Positions 27,797 through 36,264 of a stretch of 64,000 nucleotides of DNA are shown in pieces. Position 1 is the first letter of the stretch, and every line of letters begins with the position of its first letter. Position numbers and translations under genes: made by a program. The notes under the pieces are model-generated. The model had not been told where the DNA came from. It saw nothing but the letters and a program-made list of their open reading frames with translations, and did no database searches. The stretch comes from CAXQZU01 sp964228555. GTDB taxonomy: Bacteria > Planctomycetota > PLA2 > JAEUHO01. The stretch lies in assembly GCA_964228555.1 (NCBI GenBank), contig CAXQZU010000059.1, forward strand, positions 1 to 64,000, in the 5' to 3' direction.

Positions 27797-27822
27797 GCGC
27801 CGCCGGGCGGACGCCGCCCGGC

Positions 27823-29754
27823 CTAGCGCACGACGCGCCTGTCGCCCATGCGCCGCGTGAAGCCGGACTTGTCCAGCGCCTCCAGCAGCGGGATGATCCA
27901 CTTGCGCGTGGTGTCCAGCAGCGTGCGCGCGTCGGAGGGCGTGAAGCCGCCGTGCTGGCGGGCGAACTGGGCCAGCCGCTGCTTGCCCGCCTCCAGCCAG
28001 GCCGCGTCGAACCAGTAGTCCCCGGCGCGGAACACCCGCCCGCGCGACTCCAGCAGGCGCAGCGCGCGCACCACGACGGGATCGCTCTCGCGCACGTGGC
28101 CGCTGATCTCGGCCAGGTCCGGAGGCTGCCCCTTGGCCGCCGCGAGCAGGGCCACGATGCGATCGCAGCGCTCGCGGTCGGCGGCCGGCATCTCCACGGA
28201 GTGCGTGCGGTGGCGCAGGTGCCCGGAGGGCGTGCGCACCAGCGTGCCGCGTGCCACCAACAGCTCCAGGGCGGCCTCCAGCACCGCCGGCTCAAGGGTC
28301 GAGAGCGCCACGCGCACGGCCGTGGCCGGGACGCTGTCCTGTGCAGCGTCCTTCTGGTGCAGCCGCTGCACCGCCCCCTCCAGCCGCACCAGCACCTCGT
28401 CGAGGGCCGAGGCGAGGAGGTGGCGCCCGGTGCGACCGGCAGCGGCCACGCGCCCGCCGGCCACCAGCCGCGCCAGCAGCGCCTGCACCGCCTGCGGCCG
28501 CAGTGCCGTGAGGGCGGCCAGCTCGGCGAGGTCCAGCCCGCGCTCGCCCGCACCCTGCAGCTGCCCCATCACGCGCGCCTCGGGCTCGTGGAGGTGCTGT
28601 GCCCGTTCCAGCAGCATCGCCAGCAGCCCCTGCCTGCGGCGCGGCAGGCGCTGGCGCAGCAGCTCGACCACGACACCGCCGCCCAGCGTGGACGAGGCGT
28701 TCTCCGCGCGCAGCACGTAGGGGTCGCCGGGCGCGGCGACCATCGGCTCGCCGCATTCCAGCTCCACCACCGTGACCTCGCCCGGCTGCACGCGCTCGCC
28801 CGACAGCACGTGCACCCGCACCACGTGCTGGCCCGCGCCCACGTGGAGCCGCGCGCGCGAGCCGTGCGCGAGCGGCTGGTCCACGCCGCGTGCCAGCCGC
28901 AGGCGCACGGCCAGCCGCGTGACCGGCAGCAGCCCTCCCGCCGAGACGACGACGAGGCCCCGCTGCACCTCGCGGGCGGCGATGTCGGGCAGGGCCAGCG
29001 CCGTGCGCTGGCCGGCGCCCGTGGCGCCCGCGGGCCGGTGGTGCACCTGGATGCCGCGCACGCGGCTCTTCCAGCCCACGGGCAGCACCTCGACCTCCTC
29101 GCCGTCGCGCAGCTCGCCGGCCACCGGGATGCCGGTCACCACCGTGCCGCGGCCCTCGGCGAGGAAGCCGCGCAGCACGGGCATGCGGAAGGCCCAGGTC
29201 GCCTCGCCGCCCGCGTGCGCCGGCGGCAGCCGCGTGGCGACCAGCGCCTTGAGCGCCTCGATGCCCTCGCCGGTGGGCGCCGAGACGCGCACCACCGGCG
29301 AGCCCTCGAGCGTGGTGCCGGCCAGCAAGGCCGCGACATCGGCCTCGGCGCGCGCCACGCCCGCGGCGTCCACGAGGTCCACCTTGGTGAGCACCACGAT
29401 GGCATTGCGCACGCCCAGCAGGTCGAGGATCTCGACGTGCTCGCGCGTCTGCGGCATGGGCCCGTCGTCGGCCGCCACCACCAACAGGGCCAGGTCCATC
29501 GCGGTGGCCCCCGCCACCATCGTGCGCACCAGCCGCTCGTGGCCGGGCACGTCCAGGAAGCCCACCTCCGTGCCGTCGGGCAGCCGGAACTCGGCGTAGC
29601 CCACGTCGATGGTCATGCCGCGTTCCTGCTCTTCCTTGAGCCGGTCGGTGCGGATCCCGGTGAGCCTCTCCACCAGCGTGGTCTTGCCGTGGTCGATGTG
29701 CCCGGCCGTGCCGAGGATCACGCGGCGCACGGCGGCGGGGGCAGCGGCGGGCAC
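27823..29754 (-). CDS. selB: selenocysteine-specific elongation factor SelB
   Basis: A 643-aa GTPase. GTG 29754 is chosen because GAGGAG lies about six bases upstream. The N-terminal GTPase has G1 GHIDHGKTTL, the switch motif RGMTIDVGYA, G3 DVPGHE and G4 TKVD. Two EF-Tu-like barrels follow (for example VTGIPVAGELRDGEEVEVLP and HHRPAGATGAGQRTALAL). The C-terminal 250 residues are the tandem winged helices that bind the SECIS hairpin in selenoprotein mRNAs. It delivers selenocysteyl-tRNA to in-frame UGA codons. This gene implies the organism decodes UGA as selenocysteine in some proteins; selA, selC and selD are not in this window. It is divergent from recJ with 122 bases between. Confidence 0.95.
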   Translation of the reverse strand: MPAAAPAAVRRVILGTAGHIDHGKTTLVERLTGIRTDRLKEEQERGMTIDVGYAEFRLPDGTEVGFLDVPGHERLVRTMVAGATAMDLALLVVAADDGPMPQTREHVEILDLLGVRNAIVVLTKVDLVDAAGVARAEADVAALLAGTTLEGSPVVRVSAPTGEGIEALKALVATRLPPAHAGGEATWAFRMPVLRGFLAEGRGTVVTGIPVAGELRDGEEVEVLPVGWKSRVRGIQVHHRPAGATGAGQRTALALPDIAAREVQRGLVVVSAGGLLPVTRLAVRLRLARGVDQPLAHGSRARLHVGAGQHVVRVHVLSGERVQPGEVTVVELECGEPMVAAPGDPYVLRAENASSTLGGGVVVELLRQRLPRRRQGLLAMLLERAQHLHEPEARVMGQLQGAGERGLDLAELAALTALRPQAVQALLARLVAGGRVAAAGRTGRHLLASALDEVLVRLEGAVQRLHQKDAAQDSVPATAVRVALSTLEPAVLEAALELLVARGTLVRTPSGHLRHRTHSVEMPAADRERCDRIVALLAAAKGQPPDLAEISGHVRESDPVVVRALRLLESRGRVFRAGDYWFDAAWLEAGKQRLAQFARQHGGFTPSDARTLLDTTRKWIIPLLEALDKSGFTRRMGDRRVVR

Positions 29755-29876
29755 GCGGGCTCCTCGGGAGCCGCGCGGCGGCAGGGGTCGTCCCCCGCGG
29801 CTACCGTGACCGGCTCGGGTGGCTGGGTGCGGCGAGGATACCGCCGCGGCTGCCCGGGCAAGGGAGTACCCCGCGC

Positions 29877-31646
29877 GTGACGCGACCGACGGCCCAGTGG
29901 ACGCTGCGCGAGGCCCCTGCCGCCGCGCCGGGGGCCGCGGAGGCCCTGGCACGCTCGCTGCGCACCTCGCCGCTGGTGGCCCGGCTGCTGCTGCAGCGGG
30001 GGATGGGCGACGCGACCCGCGCAGGGGCCTTCCTGTCTCCGCGGCTGGACTCGCTGGGAGCACCGGGCTCGCTGCCCGACATGGACCGCGCGGCAGACCG
30101 CCTGGCCCGCGCGGTGCGCGAGCGCGAGCGCATCGCCGTGTGCGGCGACTACGACGTGGACGGCATGACGGGCACCAGCCTGCTGGTGCGCTTCTTCCGC
30201 CTCGCAGGCGCCGATGTCACGTGGGCCATCCCCGACCGCGACACGGACGGCTATGGCCTCTCGGCGGCCGGCGTGGACCGGCTCGCTGCAGCCGGCGTGC
30301 GCGTGGCCGTGACGGTGGACAACGGCGTCTCGGCCCACGAAGCGCTCGAGCGGGCGCGCGAGCTGGGCATCGACGTGGTGGTGACCGACCATCACCTGCC
30401 CGGGCCCACGCTGCCGCCTGCGGTGGCGATCGTCAATCCCAACCGGCGCGACGCGCCCCCGCCGGCACCGGGCGCGCCCTGCGGCTGCGCGCTGGCCTAC
30501 AAGACGGCGTGGGCCGTGGCCGAACGGCTGCGCCACCTGCTGGGCGGCGAGGCCGGCGTGCGATTCAAGGCCTTCCTGCGCGACGCCATGGGACTCGTGG
30601 CCCTGGCGACGGTGGCCGACGTGGTGGACCTGGTGGGCGAGAACCGCGTGCTGGTCGCCCACGGCCTGGCCTCGCTGCGCAACAGCCCCCACCCGGGCCT
30701 CAAGGCCCTGCGCGAGTCGGCCGAGCTCGGCGCGCTGCCGCTCACCACGCAGGACATCGGGTTCAAGCTCGCGCCGCGGCTCAACGCGGCCGGCCGGCTG
30801 GGCAAGCCGGGCCTCGTGATCGAGCTGCTGACCACGGACGACGCCCAGCGTGCCCAGCAGCTGGCGCAGGAGCTCACGCAGGCCAACGAGGAGCGCCGGC
30901 GCATCGAGCGAGCCGTGCTCGACCAGGCCATCCCCCACGCCGAGTCGCTGCTGGGCGACGGCCAGCGCCGCTCGCTGGTGGTGCACGGCGAGGGCTGGCA
31001 CAAGGGCGTGATCGGCATCGTGGCGGCACGCCTCGTGGACCTGCACGCGCGCCCCACCGTGGTGATCGGCTTCGACGGCGGGTCGGGGCGCGGCTCCTGC
31101 CGCACCTCGCCCGACGTGGACCTGCACCGGGCGCTCACGGCCTGCGGCCAGCACCTCACGCGCTACGGGGGGCACGCGATGGCCGCCGGGCTGGAGATCG
31201 AGCGCCACGCGGTGGAGGGCTTCGCCGAGCGCTTCGAGGAGGCGGTGCGCGAGCAGCTGGGCGACGCGCTCCCGGGCCGGCGCACGCTGTGGGCCGACCT
31301 GGAGGCGCACGTGGACGAGTGGGACCTCGCCACGGCCGAGGACCTGCAACGCCTCGCCCCCTTCGGCGCCGGCAATCCCGAGCCGTGCTTCCTGCTGCGC
31401 GGGGCGCAGGTGGCGGGCCGCGCGCGGCTCATGGGCCAGGAGGGCGCGCACCTCTCGTTCGCCCTCAAGCAGCGCACGGGGGCCATCCGCGTGATCGGCT
31501 TCCGCCAGGCCGGGCTCTACGACGTGGCCGCCTCGGGCCAGCCGCTGGACCTGCTCGTGCACCCGATGGTCAACGAGTTCCGCGGCACGCGCACGGCCGA
31601 GCTGCGCCTCGTGGACGCGCGGCCCAGCGGGCAGGGCAGCGCCTAG
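29877..31646 (+). CDS. recJ: single-stranded-DNA exonuclease RecJ
   Basis: A 589-aa protein from GTG 29877, with GGGAG ten bases upstream. The DHH domain has motif I GDYDVDGMTGT, VTVDNG, TDHHLPG and ATVADVVDL; DHHA1 has GRGSCRTSPDVDL and RYGGHAMAAG; the C-terminal OB fold ends the protein. It digests 5'-ended single strands in recombination and mismatch repair. The length and all metal-binding motifs are standard. The stop overlaps that of the convergent larB gene in the 4-base palindrome CTAG. Confidence 0.95.
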   Translation: MTRPTAQWTLREAPAAAPGAAEALARSLRTSPLVARLLLQRGMGDATRAGAFLSPRLDSLGAPGSLPDMDRAADRLARAVRERERIAVCGDYDVDGMTGTSLLVRFFRLAGADVTWAIPDRDTDGYGLSAAGVDRLAAAGVRVAVTVDNGVSAHEALERARELGIDVVVTDHHLPGPTLPPAVAIVNPNRRDAPPPAPGAPCGCALAYKTAWAVAERLRHLLGGEAGVRFKAFLRDAMGLVALATVADVVDLVGENRVLVAHGLASLRNSPHPGLKALRESAELGALPLTTQDIGFKLAPRLNAAGRLGKPGLVIELLTTDDAQRAQQLAQELTQANEERRRIERAVLDQAIPHAESLLGDGQRRSLVVHGEGWHKGVIGIVAARLVDLHARPTVVIGFDGGSGRGSCRTSPDVDLHRALTACGQHLTRYGGHAMAAGLEIERHAVEGFAERFEEAVREQLGDALPGRRTLWADLEAHVDEWDLATAEDLQRLAPFGAGNPEPCFLLRGAQVAGRARLMGQEGAHLSFALKQRTGAIRVIGFRQAGLYDVAASGQPLDLLVHPMVNEFRGTRTAELRLVDARPSGQGSA

Positions 31647-32446
31647 GCGCTGCCCTGGCGGTTGACCAGGCTCGCCACGTAGCCCGCCCCGAACCCGTTG
31701 TCGATGTTGACGAAGGTGACGTTGGGCGCGCAGGCGTTGGCCATGGTGAGCAGCGGCGCGATGCCGCCCATGCCCAGGCCATAGCCCACGCTGGTGGGCA
31801 CGGCGATGACCGGCACCGACACCAGCCCGCCCACCACGCTGGGCAAGGCACCGTCCATGCCGGCGGCGACCACGATCACGCGCGCCGCGCGCAGCAGGTC
31901 CAGCCGGCTGGTGAGGCGGTGCAGGCCGGCCACGCCCACGTCGTAGAGCGACTGCGGGGCCTCGCCCAGCATCAGCGCCGTGACGCGCGCCTCCTCGGCC
32001 ACGGGCACGTCGGCCGTGCCCGCGCACAGCACCAGCACGCCGGTGCGGCCCGGCGCCGGCGGCTCGCGGTCCACCGTCACGCAGCGGGCCCGCTCGTGGT
32101 GCACCGCCTCGGGCAGGGCCGCGCGCAGCGCCGCCACGCGCGGGCCGTCCACGCGCGTCACCAGCAGGCGCGGCGCGCGCGCCAGCACCTCGTGGGCGAT
32201 GCGCACGAGGTCGGCCGGCTCCTTGCCCGAGCCCAGCACCACCTCGGGCGCGCCGCAGCGCAACGCCCGGTGATGGTCGATGCGGAAGGCCTGTGCGGCA
32301 TCGTGGGACGCGGAGCCCGTGGCCGCGCCCGCCGTGGCCGCCGCGGCCCCGGGCAGGACGCCGGCGAGTCGCTCGGCCGCCTGCTCTTGCGAGAGGGTGC
32401 CGGCGCGTACCTCGTCCAGCAGGCGCAGGAGGGCCGAGCGGTCCAT
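31643..32446 (-). CDS. larB: LarB-type pyridinium-3,5-biscarboxylate mononucleotide synthase
   Basis: A 267-aa protein related to the AIR carboxylase PurE. The N-terminal helical segment (1-50) and the AIR-carboxylase fold follow, with CAGTADVPVAEEA near 145, a DVGVAGLHRL segment, AAGMDGALPSVVGGL, PVIAVPTSVGYG and NIDNGFGAGY near 250, all as in LarB. LarB carboxylates and hydrolyses nicotinic acid adenine dinucleotide in the first step of the nickel-pincer nucleotide cofactor pathway. LarC and LarE are not in the window. ATG 32446 follows a TAGGCT box by seven bases and has no Shine-Dalgarno. Confidence 0.92.
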   Translation of the reverse strand: MDRSALLRLLDEVRAGTLSQEQAAERLAGVLPGAAAATAGAATGSASHDAAQAFRIDHHRALRCGAPEVVLGSGKEPADLVRIAHEVLARAPRLLVTRVDGPRVAALRAALPEAVHHERARCVTVDREPPAPGRTGVLVLCAGTADVPVAEEARVTALMLGEAPQSLYDVGVAGLHRLTSRLDLLRAARVIVVAAGMDGALPSVVGGLVSVPVIAVPTSVGYGLGMGGIAPLLTMANACAPNVTFVNIDNGFGAGYVASLVNRQGSA

Positions 32447-32453
32447 GGGCGCC

Positions 32454-32459
32454 AGCCTA
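32454..32459 (-). promoter_or_regulatory. TANNNT box of larB
   Basis: TAGGCT on the minus strand, seven bases before ATG 32446. A matching TAGGCT for the divergent Lon-N gene lies 47 bases away, so two candidate leaderless promoters sit back to back in a 72-base gap. Confidence 0.55.
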
Positions 32460-32506
32460 CGGTGCCGCAGCCCGGGGTCGCCTGCCGGCCCGGCCCCCGG
32501 GACGGC

Positions 32507-32512
32507 TAGGCT
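32507..32512 (+). promoter_or_regulatory. TANNNT box of the Lon-N gene
   Basis: TAGGCT ends six bases before GTG 32519, and no Shine-Dalgarno is present. A candidate leaderless promoter, divergent to the larB box. Confidence 0.55.
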
Positions 32513-32518
32513 CTGGCC

Positions 32519-33214
32519 GTGGCCTCGCCCCCGCTGGACGTGCGCAAGATCCTCGACGCCTTCGACGGCACGCTGCGGCTGTTCCCGCTGCCCAGCCTCG
32601 TGATGTTCCCCGACACGCTCGTGCCTCTGAAGGTGTTCGAGCCGCGCTACGTGGCGATGGCCGAGGAGGCCCTCGAGCAGGACGGGCTCGTGGGCATGGC
32701 CCTGCTGCAGCCCGGCTACCAGGGCGACTACGAGGGCTCCCCCGCCATCTTCCCGATGCTCTGCATCGGGCGCATCGTCTCGCACGAGCGCCTGCCCAAC
32801 GGGCACATCACCTTCTGGCTCTACGGCCTGGAGCGGGCGCTGGTGCAGCACGAGCTGGAGAGCGAGCCCTTCCGCCGGGCGCAGGTAGAGCTGTGCCCCG
32901 ACGTGCTGCACGCTCCCGACCGCGAACGCGTCGCACGCCAGCTGCAGAAGGTGCTGGCCATGATCCCCGGGCGCCGCGCCGTCTTCACCGAGCTGCGCCG
33001 GCTCTCGCGGGACGTGCGCGGTGCCTCCGGCAGCCCAGGGCGCCTGTGCGATGCCATCGCCAACGTGAGCGACTTGCGGCCGCGCGAGCGCTACGAGCTG
33101 CTGGTGGAGACCAACGTGACGCGGCGGCTGGCCCGGCTGGCCCACCTGCTGCGCCGTCGCGGCAGCAAGGAAGCCCCCTCAGGGCCCGCCCCGCGCGACG
33201 TCTCGCTCAACTGA
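32519..33214 (+). CDS. Lon-type substrate-binding-domain protein
   Basis: A 231-aa protein from GTG 32519. Residues 15-130 match the N-terminal substrate-binding (LAN) domain of Lon protease: LRLFPLPSLVMFPDTLVPLKVFEPRYVAM, VGMALLQPG and IGRIVSHERLPNGHITFWLYGL. There is no AAA+ or protease domain, so this is a stand-alone Lon-N protein, common in many bacteria and of unknown role. The C-terminal 90 residues are helical and Arg-rich. It faces larB across a short promoter region. Confidence 0.88.
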   Translation: MASPPLDVRKILDAFDGTLRLFPLPSLVMFPDTLVPLKVFEPRYVAMAEEALEQDGLVGMALLQPGYQGDYEGSPAIFPMLCIGRIVSHERLPNGHITFWLYGLERALVQHELESEPFRRAQVELCPDVLHAPDRERVARQLQKVLAMIPGRRAVFTELRRLSRDVRGASGSPGRLCDAIANVSDLRPRERYELLVETNVTRRLARLAHLLRRRGSKEAPSGPAPRDVSLN

Positions 33215-33235
33215 GGCGCCTCGCCCCGGCCTCGC

Positions 33236-35062
33236 TCAGCGCAGCGCCTCGAGCGCGGCGCGCAGCATCTCGGCCAGCAGGGCCTCGGTGGCCTGGCCGT
33301 AGAGCGTGGCGGTGGCCTCGTAGGTGGGCTGCTGCTGCTCCTCGGCGCTCGTGATGTAGGCCATCGAGCCGTTGGTGCAGCCCAGCACCATCGGCACGGC
33401 GCCGCCCGGAGCCGCGAACTCCTCGCGCCAGGCCCGGCCCACGCGCGTGGTGGGCTCCCCGGGCACCCACAGCAGGGGCCAGCGCAGGGGCTCCTCGCCC
33501 GCCTCGCCCGCCAGCGTCAGCACCAGCGCCCCGGCGGGCTGGCGGGCCTGCGAGAGGTACGGTCGCAGGCTCACCTGCACGCCCAGCGTGCCGCCCAGGC
33601 TGCCCGCCACGCGCGCGTCGGTGAGGGTGAGGCTCCAGAGCAGCACGTTGGCGGGCAGCAGCACCACGTCGCCCGCCACGCCGGCGAGCGGGCCGTCGAA
33701 GGGCCGCAGCGGGACCTCCTCCAGCCAGGTGCTGCGCGAGCCCAGCGTCACGAAGGCGTGCGCCCCGCCGAGGTCGCGTTCCACGCGCGCACCCTGCACG
33801 CGCAAGCGGGCGCGGGCCGCGGGCTGCATCAAGGCGGGCGCCACGGCATCGGCGAAGCGCTCGCCCGCCTCGCGCAGCGCGTCGGGTCGCTCCGCCGTGC
33901 GGGCCATGCGCGGCGCCACGTCGCCCAGGGCGCCGTTGACGAAGAGCACCAGCGGGTGGCCGGGCAGCCGCCAGCCCAGCTGCTCCTCGACGGCCCCCAC
34001 GATGTCGCGGTCATGCGCCATGCAATCCCGGCGCACGGCGGTGGCGTGCACCGCGTGGTTCACCACCAGCGCCAGCGTGCGTCCCTCGTCGGCCTCGACG
34101 CGCAACGCCACCACCCGGTCGTCGATGTCGTCGAAGTCGCCGCCCGCCCGGCGCCGGGCGAGGATGGGCACGCCGTCGGCACCCCGGTCGCGCGCCACGG
34201 CCAGCGCGATGCGCGCGGGCCGCGCCTGCGCGTGGGCGCGCTGCACGGCGGCCACGCACGCGGTGACGATGGCCTCGAACACCTCGGGGTCGTAGTGGTC
34301 CAGCGCCAGCGTGGTGCCCAGCGCGTCGCGCGCGTAGCCCCCCAGCCCGCTGTGCGTGTGCGTGGCGCTCACCACGAGCAGGGGCGCGGCCACGCCCAGC
34401 GGCGCCAGCCGCTCGCGGATCGCCTCCACCAGCCAGGCATCCGAGGTGGTGAGGTCCACGCGCAGCAGCACCAGGGGCGGTCCGCCCTGCGTAGGCCGCA
34501 GCACCAGCGCGCGCGCGCCAAGGGCATCGCCCGGCTCGGCGGGCGCGGCGAAGAGCGGCTCGCGCGGCAGGCCATCGGCACCCGTGAGCGCCCCCATCCA
34601 CGCCTGCCCGGCCCGGCCCACGGGTCCCAGCCCCAGGAAGGGCGGCACGGCGATGCGCCGGGGACGCTGGCCCCAGCCCGCCAGCGTGCCATGACCGCGC
34701 GCGTCGAACGAGGCCTCGGCCACGCCCGCGAGGAAGGGCTGCGCGGCCTCCCAGCCTGCCACCGAGGCCGGCAGCGAGGGGGCGGGCGCCTCCAGCCAGT
34801 GCGCGCTCCACCCCTGCCATGACCAGCAGGCGATGTGGGCCAGCAGGGCGATGCGGTAGAGGCGCCGCGGCGCGGGCCGCGCACGGGCCCACGCCAGCAC
34901 CGCGGACGCCACGCACCACGCCACGACGCCCAGCACGGCAGCGCCCCAGCGGGGCAGTGCGGCCACGCTGGCCTCGCCCAGCAGCAACCCCGCCAGGGCA
35001 GGCACCACCTCGCCGCCGAGACGACGCCCGAGGCGGGGCTGGGAGCGGAACAACGCGATCAC
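33236..35062 (-). CDS. neutral/alkaline ceramidase-like membrane protein
   Basis: A 608-aa protein. GTG 35062 is chosen because AGGT lies about seven bases upstream; GTG 35125 would add 21 residues without a ribosome binding site. Three hydrophobic segments lie near the N-terminus, then a neutral ceramidase N-domain-like region: VSATHTHSGLGG near 240, the metal-site pattern VVNHAVHATAV near 345, FVNGALGDVAPR near 385, and the late pattern YITSAEEQQQPTYEATATLYG near 575. In this family the Zn site uses His residues in the THTH and NH segments. Typical ceramidases are secreted; the added membrane helices are unusual. The substrate (ceramide or other acyl amide) is inferred. Confidence 0.8.
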   Translation of the reverse strand: MIALFRSQPRLGRRLGGEVVPALAGLLLGEASVAALPRWGAAVLGVVAWCVASAVLAWARARPAPRRLYRIALLAHIACWSWQGWSAHWLEAPAPSLPASVAGWEAAQPFLAGVAEASFDARGHGTLAGWGQRPRRIAVPPFLGLGPVGRAGQAWMGALTGADGLPREPLFAAPAEPGDALGARALVLRPTQGGPPLVLLRVDLTTSDAWLVEAIRERLAPLGVAAPLLVVSATHTHSGLGGYARDALGTTLALDHYDPEVFEAIVTACVAAVQRAHAQARPARIALAVARDRGADGVPILARRRAGGDFDDIDDRVVALRVEADEGRTLALVVNHAVHATAVRRDCMAHDRDIVGAVEEQLGWRLPGHPLVLFVNGALGDVAPRMARTAERPDALREAGERFADAVAPALMQPAARARLRVQGARVERDLGGAHAFVTLGSRSTWLEEVPLRPFDGPLAGVAGDVVLLPANVLLWSLTLTDARVAGSLGGTLGVQVSLRPYLSQARQPAGALVLTLAGEAGEEPLRWPLLWVPGEPTTRVGRAWREEFAAPGGAVPMVLGCTNGSMAYITSAEEQQQPTYEATATLYGQATEALLAEMLRAALEALR

Positions 35063-35177
35063 GGGCAGACCTCGCGCGGCCACGGCCGCCCGCCCAGCAT
35101 CGCCCGGCAGGCGCGCGGAGGCCACCTTGGCCGGTGCCCGCAGCCGGCACGGAGGCCACCCCGCCCGCGAGCGCCGG

Positions 35178-35183
35178 TAGGCT
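35178..35183 (+). promoter_or_regulatory. TAGGCT -10-like box upstream of isocitrate dehydrogenase
   Basis: TAGGCT lies 28 bases before ATG 35212. A short leader with GGAG follows, so this gene would carry a normal leader, unlike the leaderless group. Confidence 0.35.
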
Positions 35184-35211
35184 GCGCGCTCCCCTGCCGG
35201 AGCCCGCGTCC

Positions 35212-36264
35212 ATGACCAGCGCCCGACCCGCCCATGCCCCGCACCGCGTGGTGCTGCTCCCCGGGGACGGCATCGGGCCGGAGGTCACCGAGGCGGCGCG
35301 GCGCGTGATCGAGGCGGCAGGCCTGCCCGTCGAGTGGGTGGAGCGCCCCATCGGGCTGGAGGCCTTCCAGCAGCACGGCGACGCGCTGCCGGCCACCACG
35401 CTGCAGGCGATCCGCGAGTGCGGCGTGGCCCTCAAGGGCCCCACCACCACCCCGATCGGCAAGGGCCACGCCTCGGCCAACGTGCGCCTGCGCAAGGAGC
35501 TCGAGCTCTACGCCAACGTGCGCCCGGTGAAGACGGTGCCCGGGCTGGAGACCCCCTACGGGGCGGTGGACCTCGTCGTGGTGCGCGAGAACACCGAGGA
35601 CCTCTACGCAGGGCTGGAGAACGAGGTGGCACCGGGCGTGGTGACCTCGATCAAGGTCATCACGGAGCGCGCCAGCCGGCGCATCGCACGCTTCGCCTTC
35701 CAGTACGCCAGCACCTGGCAGCGCAAGCGCGTGACCGCCGTGCACAAGGCCAACATCATGAAGAAGGCGGACGGCCTCTTCCTGGACTGCTGCCGTGCCG
35801 AGTCGCTGCCTCACGCCGGCACCATCGCCTTCGACGACGTGCTGGTGGACGCGCTGTGCATGAAGCTGGTGCGCAACCCCGGCCAGTTCGACGTGCTGCT
35901 GCTCGAGAACCTCTATGGCGACATCGTCAGCGACCTGGCGGCGGGCCTCATCGGCGGCCTGGGCCTCGCGCCGGGGGCGAACTACGGCGAGGGCGGGGCC
36001 GTGTTCGAGGCCATCCACGGCTCGGCGCCCGACATCGCGGGCAAGGGCATCGCCAACCCGATCGCCATGATCCTCTCGGGCGCGATGATGTGCCACCACC
36101 TGGGCCGTCCCGACCTCTACAAGCGCATCCGCCGTGGCGTGGCGCACGTGACGCAGCACCGGCGCGAGGCCCTCACGCCCGACCTGGGCGGCAAGGCCGG
36201 CAGCGCCGCCCTCACCGCGGCCATCATCGAGTCCGTGCGCGCCCAGCCGGTGGCCACGGCGTGA
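35212..36264 (+). CDS. NAD-type isocitrate dehydrogenase
   Basis: A 350-aa protein from ATG 35212, GGAG nine bases upstream. It has the beta-decarboxylating dehydrogenase fold: LLPGDGIGPEVT at the start, LKGPTTTPIGKG, NVRPVKTVPGLE, VRENTEDLYAGLE, KANIMKKADGLF and the C-terminal ENLYGDIVSDLAAGLIGGLGLAPGANYG with EAIHGSAPDIAGKG. The NTEDLYAGLE segment resembles the mitochondrial-type NAD-dependent isocitrate dehydrogenases rather than the E. coli NADP enzyme or LeuB. It would convert isocitrate to 2-oxoglutarate. The stop overlaps the next gene as GTGA. Its exact cofactor is inferred. Confidence 0.9.
   Translation: MTSARPAHAPHRVVLLPGDGIGPEVTEAARRVIEAAGLPVEWVERPIGLEAFQQHGDALPATTLQAIRECGVALKGPTTTPIGKGHASANVRLRKELELYANVRPVKTVPGLETPYGAVDLVVVRENTEDLYAGLENEVAPGVVTSIKVITERASRRIARFAFQYASTWQRKRVTAVHKANIMKKADGLFLDCCRAESLPHAGTIAFDDVLVDALCMKLVRNPGQFDVLLLENLYGDIVSDLAAGLIGGLGLAPGANYGEGGAVFEAIHGSAPDIAGKGIANPIAMILSGAMMCHHLGRPDLYKRIRRGVAHVTQHRREALTPDLGGKAGSAALTAAIIESVRAQPVATA

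Noticed and set aside
23470..29880. A 2136-codon + strand open frame and other very long frames opposite real genes (for example 6723-11723 -, 39130-42357 +, 42526-44679 +).
   Set aside because: They are antisense to clear genes, are rich in Arg, Ala, Pro and His, and match nothing. In high-GC DNA stop codons are rare in the shadow frames.
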